Shown piece by piece: positions 6,175-9,154 of a stretch of DNA of 9,154 nt. Origin of the DNA: JAMCRM01 sp041685075. Lineage in GTDB: Bacteria; Acidobacteriota; Terriglobia; Bryobacterales; Bryobacteraceae. Position 1 is the stretch's first letter; every line of letters begins with the position of its first letter. Below the pieces are notes generated by a model. It was not told where the DNA came from, ran no database searches, and worked only from the letters and a program-made list of their open reading frames with translations. The stretch covers positions 1-9,154 of the forward strand of contig JAWLGN010000219.1 of the NCBI GenBank assembly GCA_041685075.1. The letters run 5' to 3'. Position numbers and translations under genes: made by a program.

Positions 6175-7607
6175 TACTGGTCCCACGTCTGCGGCGGCAT
6201 GGTCTGGCGCAAGGGCTCGGTGCGGGCGGTCTTAAGGAATTCCTCGATGCGGGCCAGCACCTTGGGGCGGCGCGAGGCGAGATTTGTGGTTTCGCCGATG
6301 TCCTCGGCCAGGTTGTAGAGTTCGAGCGGGGCGTTGGGCTCGGAGCGCACGGCCTTCCATTCGCCCATGCGGACGCCCTGGCGGGGCGTTTCTTTGAAGA
6401 ACTCGCCGGTGCGGTTGTTGTAGCGCGGCAGCTCCCAGTAGAGGAACTCGTGGCGGGGCTGGGGGCGGCCGGCGGCCTGTTCGCCGAGCAGGGCGGGGAG
6501 GATGGAGATGCCGTCGTGGCCCTTGGCGGGCTCCGTGCCGGCGAGTTCGGCGAAGGTGGCCATCATGTCGTAGAAGGCGAAGGGGTGGCTGCTCTGCGCG
6601 CCTGCCCGGATGCGGCCCGGCCAGCGGGCGACGAAGGGCACCCGGATGCCGCCCTCATAGAAGTTGCCTTTGTAGCCGCGGAAAGGGCCGTAGCTGCGGA
6701 AGAAATCGTCCTCGGCGATGCGCATGGCGCCGCCGTTGTCGCTGGTGAAGATGACCAGGGTGTTGTCGTCGAGGCCGAGGGACTGGAGCAGGCTCAGGAT
6801 GCGGCCGACGTCGCGGTCCATGCGGGTGATCATGGCGGCGTAGGCGGCGTGGGGAGTATCGGTGGGGGCGTAGTGGCCGCGCTCGAAGCGGCGCTCGGGG
6901 AACTTGCCGCGGTATTCGCCGAGGGAGTCCTCCGGGACGAGCAGTTCCCAGTGGGGGATGGTGAAGGGGACGTAGCAGAAGAAGGGGCGGTCTTTGTGGC
7001 GGCGGATGAATTCGAGGCACTTCTCGGCAATGACGTCGTGGGAGTAGGTGGTGCGGCGGCCGCCGGTGTTGCCGGGGAGGGGGACCTTGCGGTCGTTATC
7101 GTAGAGGACCTTGGGGTAGTAGAAGTGGGCGTGCACCTGGTGGAGGTAGCCGAAGAACTGCTCGAAGCCGTGCCGCCAGGGGACGCCGGGGGTGCCGATG
7201 TCGCCGATGCCCCACTTGCCGAAGCCGCCGGAGACGTAGCCGGCGGGCTGGAGGACTTCGGCGATGGTGCGGTCCGAGGCCAGGATGGGGACGCCGCCGG
7301 GGTTGGAGCGCACGGTGGTGTGGCCCATGTGCTGGCCGGTCATGAGGACGGAGCGGCAGGGGGCGCAGACGGTGCAGCCGGAGTAGGCGTCGCTGAAGCG
7401 GATGCCTTCGGCGGCGATGCGGTCGATGTTGGGGGTGCGGATGTGCTGCTGGCCGTAGCAGCCGAGGTCGCTGTAGCCGAGGTCGTCGGCCATGATGAAG
7501 ACGATGTTGGGGGGGCGGCGGCGGGCGCGGTCCTGCGCCGCGAGCGGGAGGCCGGCGGCCCCGGCGAGGAACGATCTGCGGGTGGGTTGCATGGTTCCTG
7601 ACAACAT
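6174..7607 (-). CDS. Tat-exported arylsulfatase-family enzyme with CAPCR motif
   Basis: Predicted formylglycine-dependent sulfatase that hydrolyses sulfate esters, probably outside the cytoplasmic membrane; the substrate is unknown. The N-terminus (from ATG 7607) carries a twin-arginine signal, TRRSFLAGAAGLPLAA (about 9-24). Then come NIVFIMADDLGYSDLGCYG with metal-binding Asp41-Asp42, the activation motif CAPCR at 81-85 (Cys81 the expected formylglycine precursor, then LMTG), FGKWGIGD at 129-136, GYLHQVHAHFYYP at 153-165, and FTSDNGG at 287-293 with the second metal pair. RGYKGNFYEGGIRVPFVARWPG (310-331) and the C-terminal subdomain complete a 477-residue protein. The position-four Ser of the common CxPSR is Cys here. 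The start is chosen because GGAGGAG lies 7 bases upstream; an ATG at 7592 is the alternative. It begins one base after the xseA stop. No maturase (formylglycine-generating enzyme or anSME) gene is visible. Confidence 0.93.
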   Translation of the reverse strand: MLSGTMQPTRRSFLAGAAGLPLAAQDRARRRPPNIVFIMADDLGYSDLGCYGQQHIRTPNIDRIAAEGIRFSDAYSGCTVCAPCRSVLMTGQHMGHTTVRSNPGGVPILASDRTIAEVLQPAGYVSGGFGKWGIGDIGTPGVPWRHGFEQFFGYLHQVHAHFYYPKVLYDNDRKVPLPGNTGGRRTTYSHDVIAEKCLEFIRRHKDRPFFCYVPFTIPHWELLVPEDSLGEYRGKFPERRFERGHYAPTDTPHAAYAAMITRMDRDVGRILSLLQSLGLDDNTLVIFTSDNGGAMRIAEDDFFRSYGPFRGYKGNFYEGGIRVPFVARWPGRIRAGAQSSHPFAFYDMMATFAELAGTEPAKGHDGISILPALLGEQAAGRPQPRHEFLYWELPRYNNRTGEFFKETPRQGVRMGEWKAVRSEPNAPLELYNLAEDIGETTNLASRRPKVLARIEEFLKTARTEPLRQTMPPQTWDQ

Positions 7608-7608
7608 A

Positions 7609-8988
7609 TCACTTCTCCTCCGGGGGCAGGGATTGGGTGACATCGGCGTGGAGGCGGCCGCGGGCGAGGCGGATCAGGACGGCGCTGCCGGCAGGCGCTT
7701 CGGCGCTCTCCTTGAGGATGGCGCCGGCGGGGGTGGTGACGATGGCGTAGCCGCGGTCGAGGATGCGGAGTGGGGAGAGCTGGGAGAGGCGGGCGGCGAG
7801 CTGGTCGCGGCGGTTGTGGCGGCGGGCGAGGGCCAGGCGGACGGCGTGGAGGGCGGCGGTGCGGGCCGCTTCGAGGCGGCGGTGGGCGGTGGCGAAGCGC
7901 GGCCGGGGATCGAAGGGAGCCAGGCGCTGGTGGAGGTTGCGGTGGCGGCGGCGGGCGGCTTCGAGGCGGGCGCGCAGGAGGTCGCGCAGGCGGTAGTCGA
8001 GTTCGTCGGTGCGCTGGAAGTGGCGGCCGATGGCGCGGTGGAGGAGGGCCAGGGGGCGGTCGACGCCCAGTTCGGCGAGGCGGCGGGCGTGGAGGTTGAG
8101 GCGGTAGCGCAGGGTCTGCTGGGCCTGGCGCTGGAGCGCGGCGAGGCGGGCGTCGAGTTCTTCGCGGGTGCAGACGATCAATTCCGCGGCGGCCGACGGG
8201 GTGGGGGCGCGGAGATCGGCGACGAAATCGGCGATGGTGACGTCGGTTTCGTGGCCGATGGCGGAGACGACCGGGACGGAGCAGGCGGCGATGGCGCGGG
8301 CGACGGCTTCTTCGTTGAAGGTCCAGAGGTCTTCGAGCGATCCGCCGCCGCGGGCGAGGATGACGAGATCGGGCCAGCCGGAGCGGCTGAAGTATTCGAG
8401 GCCGCGGCAGACGTCTTCGATGGCGCCTTCGCCCTGGACGAGCGCGGGGAAGATGCGAATGTGGAGGCCGGGGAAGCGGCGCTGGAGGATGTTGAGGATA
8501 TCGCGGACGACGGCGCCGCGGGGGGAGGTGACCAGGCCGATGCGGCGGGGGAAGCGGGGGAGGGGGCGCTTGCGGGCGGCGTCGAAGAGGCCCTCGGCGG
8601 CGAGCTGTTTTTTGAGCTGCTCGAAGGCGAACATGAGGGCGCCGCGGCCCTGGGGTTCGATGGTTTCGACCAGGAGTTGGTATTCGCCGCGGGCTTCGTA
8701 GACATCGACGCGGCCGCGGGCGAGCACGGCCATGCCGTCCTGGGGCTTGAGTTTCCAGTAGCGGTGGGCGGAACGGAAGGCGACGCAGCGGATCTGGGCG
8801 TCGCGCTCCTTGAGGGTGAAGTAATAATGGCCGCTGGCGGCGAGCTTGACGCCGGAGATTTCGCCGGAAACCCAGACGTTGGAAAACTCGGCGGCGAGCG
8901 CGGCGCGGATGGCGGCGGTGAGTTCGGCGACGGAAAAGGTGCGCCGCTGCGGTGCGAGGTCGAGGGCGTATTGCTCCACTAGGGACAT
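7609..8988 (-). CDS. xseA: Exodeoxyribonuclease VII large subunit
   Basis: Catalytic subunit of exonuclease VII, which degrades single-stranded DNA from either end to oligonucleotides in the cytosol. At 459 residues it matches the family's usual size. Domains: an N-terminal OB-fold, about 15-112 (FSVAELTAAIRAAL, VWVSGEISGVKLAASGHYYFTLK); the catalytic core with GLVTSPRGAVVRDIL (151-165), ARGGGSLEDLWTFNEE (212-227), GHETDVTIADFVADLRAPTP (245-264); a long charged, probably coiled-coil stretch, about 270-405; and the terminal ILDRGYAIV (409-417). The start is ATG 8988 because MSLVEQYALDL begins the conserved region. No good Shine-Dalgarno precedes it, and the frame stays open upstream to the contig end. 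The small subunit xseB, often adjacent, is absent; the next gene is the sulfatase, whose ribosome binding site lies within the final PEEK codons. Confidence 0.97.
   Translation of the reverse strand: MSLVEQYALDLAPQRRTFSVAELTAAIRAALAAEFSNVWVSGEISGVKLAASGHYYFTLKERDAQIRCVAFRSAHRYWKLKPQDGMAVLARGRVDVYEARGEYQLLVETIEPQGRGALMFAFEQLKKQLAAEGLFDAARKRPLPRFPRRIGLVTSPRGAVVRDILNILQRRFPGLHIRIFPALVQGEGAIEDVCRGLEYFSRSGWPDLVILARGGGSLEDLWTFNEEAVARAIAACSVPVVSAIGHETDVTIADFVADLRAPTPSAAAELIVCTREELDARLAALQRQAQQTLRYRLNLHARRLAELGVDRPLALLHRAIGRHFQRTDELDYRLRDLLRARLEAARRRHRNLHQRLAPFDPRPRFATAHRRLEAARTAALHAVRLALARRHNRRDQLAARLSQLSPLRILDRGYAIVTTPAGAILKESAEAPAGSAVLIRLARGRLHADVTQSLPPEEK
7615..7621 (-). promoter_or_regulatory. 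Sulfatase Shine-Dalgarno embedded in the xseA 3' end
   Basis: GGAGGAG on the minus strand, 7 bases before ATG 7607, is formed by the xseA codons for Pro-Glu-Glu-Lys. The xseA stop TGA, one base, and the sulfatase ATG follow (TGATATG), so ribosomes finishing xseA can restart on the sulfatase. Confidence 0.8.
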
Positions 8989-9017
8989 TGAAGCACAGGG
9001 CGCCGGCGGGGGCGGGA

Positions 9018-9108
9018 ATGGGTTCGTTTGGGGCGGGGGTAAGCGGCTTGGATTGAGGGGATTACGAGCGAAAAATGGGTTCGTTCGGGAAGTTTTGTAT
9101 GGGTTCGT
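9018..9108 (-). repeat. Three copies of ACGAACCCAT upstream of xseA
   Basis: The plus strand has ATGGGTTCGT at 9018-9027, 9075-9084 and 9099-9108; the first two extend to AATGGGTTCGTT. Spacings are 57 and 24 bp, both multiples of three, so in the frame open into xseA all three read as TNP followed by Phe or Tyr. The 5' flank of xseA (8989-9141) otherwise holds no gene. I recall similar ACGAACCCAT-type strings scattered between genes in Acidobacteria and Planctomycetes drafts, where they yield spurious TNPF peptides. That is recollection, not a search. Confidence 0.75.
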
Positions 9109-9141
9109 GCGGGCGTGGCTGTGGCGGCGCAGGTTCAGCAT

Positions 9142-9154
9142 AGATCGGAAGAGC
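9142..9154 (+). other. Illumina adapter remnant at the contig end
   Basis: The last 13 bases are AGATCGGAAGAGC, exactly the universal core of Illumina TruSeq adapters. Position flush with the end, full-length identity, and lower GC than the rest of the window make biological origin very unlikely. The true genomic sequence therefore stops at or before 9141. Confidence 0.95.

Noticed and set aside
4711..6318. 535-codon plus-strand open frame across fabF and acpP
   Set aside because: Antisense to two unmistakable genes and crossing their boundary; composition typical of shadow frames.
7608..7643. Upstream start for the sulfatase at 7643
   Set aside because: It would overlap xseA by 35 bases and push the Tat motif inward, whereas ATG 7607 has a good Shine-Dalgarno and a normal signal length.
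6450..8982. Two long plus-strand open frames (383 and 496 codons) opposite the sulfatase and xseA
   Set aside because: Their Gly/Ala/Glu/Val/Asp-rich translations mirror the C-ending codons of the real minus-strand genes and have no domain motifs.
8989..9141. N-terminal extension of xseA from an ATG at 9141
   Set aside because: The conserved protein begins at MSLVEQ (8988). The extension consists of repeat-derived TNP and poly-Pro peptides, and its ATG abuts the adapter.

Overview
This 9,154-base window is very GC-rich (by eye about two thirds or more). It reads as ordinary chromosomal DNA from a free-living bacterium. A Tat-exported arylsulfatase-type enzyme, an acpP-fabF-etfB-etfA gene string, dense packing with alternative GTG/TTG starts, and short dispersed ACGAACCCAT repeats together suggest an Acidobacteria-like organism (Solibacter/Bryobacter type). 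That assignment is an inference from gene style; no marker gene is present. The window looks like a complete metagenomic or draft contig. Its left end lies inside a tandem repeat, and its last 13 bases are the Illumina adapter core AGATCGGAAGAGC, so neither end is a biological boundary.

Layout. Bases 1-220 are about nine and a half copies of a 23-24 bp GC-rich tandem repeat, followed by about 100 bp with a second small duplication. The only plus-strand gene is a long-chain polyprenyl diphosphate synthase (to 1338). It converges, 12 bp apart, with a long minus-strand series. Read in its own direction that series is: acpP (acyl carrier protein), fabF (beta-ketoacyl-ACP synthase II), etfB and etfA (electron transfer flavoprotein subunits), a 131-bp spacer with degenerate repeats, a small VOC/glyoxalase-fold protein, and a solitary D12-class DNA adenine methyltransferase. 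Upstream of acpP lie a plausible sigma70-type promoter and a strong Shine-Dalgarno. The etfB/etfA ATGA overlap and the 4-bp VOC/methyltransferase gap indicate translational coupling.

Further right on the minus strand, xseA (exonuclease VII large subunit) is followed one base later by a Tat-signal sulfatase. The sulfatase's Shine-Dalgarno is made by the last codons of xseA. The stretch upstream of xseA carries three copies of ACGAACCCAT and then runs into the adapter.

How the genes relate. acpP and fabF provide the carrier and the elongating condensing enzyme of type II fatty acid synthesis. EtfBA shuttles electrons from flavin dehydrogenases, typically acyl-CoA dehydrogenases, towards the quinone pool. 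The polyprenyl synthase probably makes the quinone side chain or undecaprenyl-type carrier lipid. A lipid/quinone theme is therefore plausible for the left two thirds. xseA-sulfatase is a mixed-function pair that probably shares only a transcript. I found no RNA genes, CRISPR array, mobile element or defence island, and no gene cluster that I would call a new system. The most useful unusual points are the adapter at the right end, the repeats at both ends, the fabF-etf linkage with an intercistronic hairpin, the CAPCR variant of the sulfatase motif, and the orphan methyltransferase.
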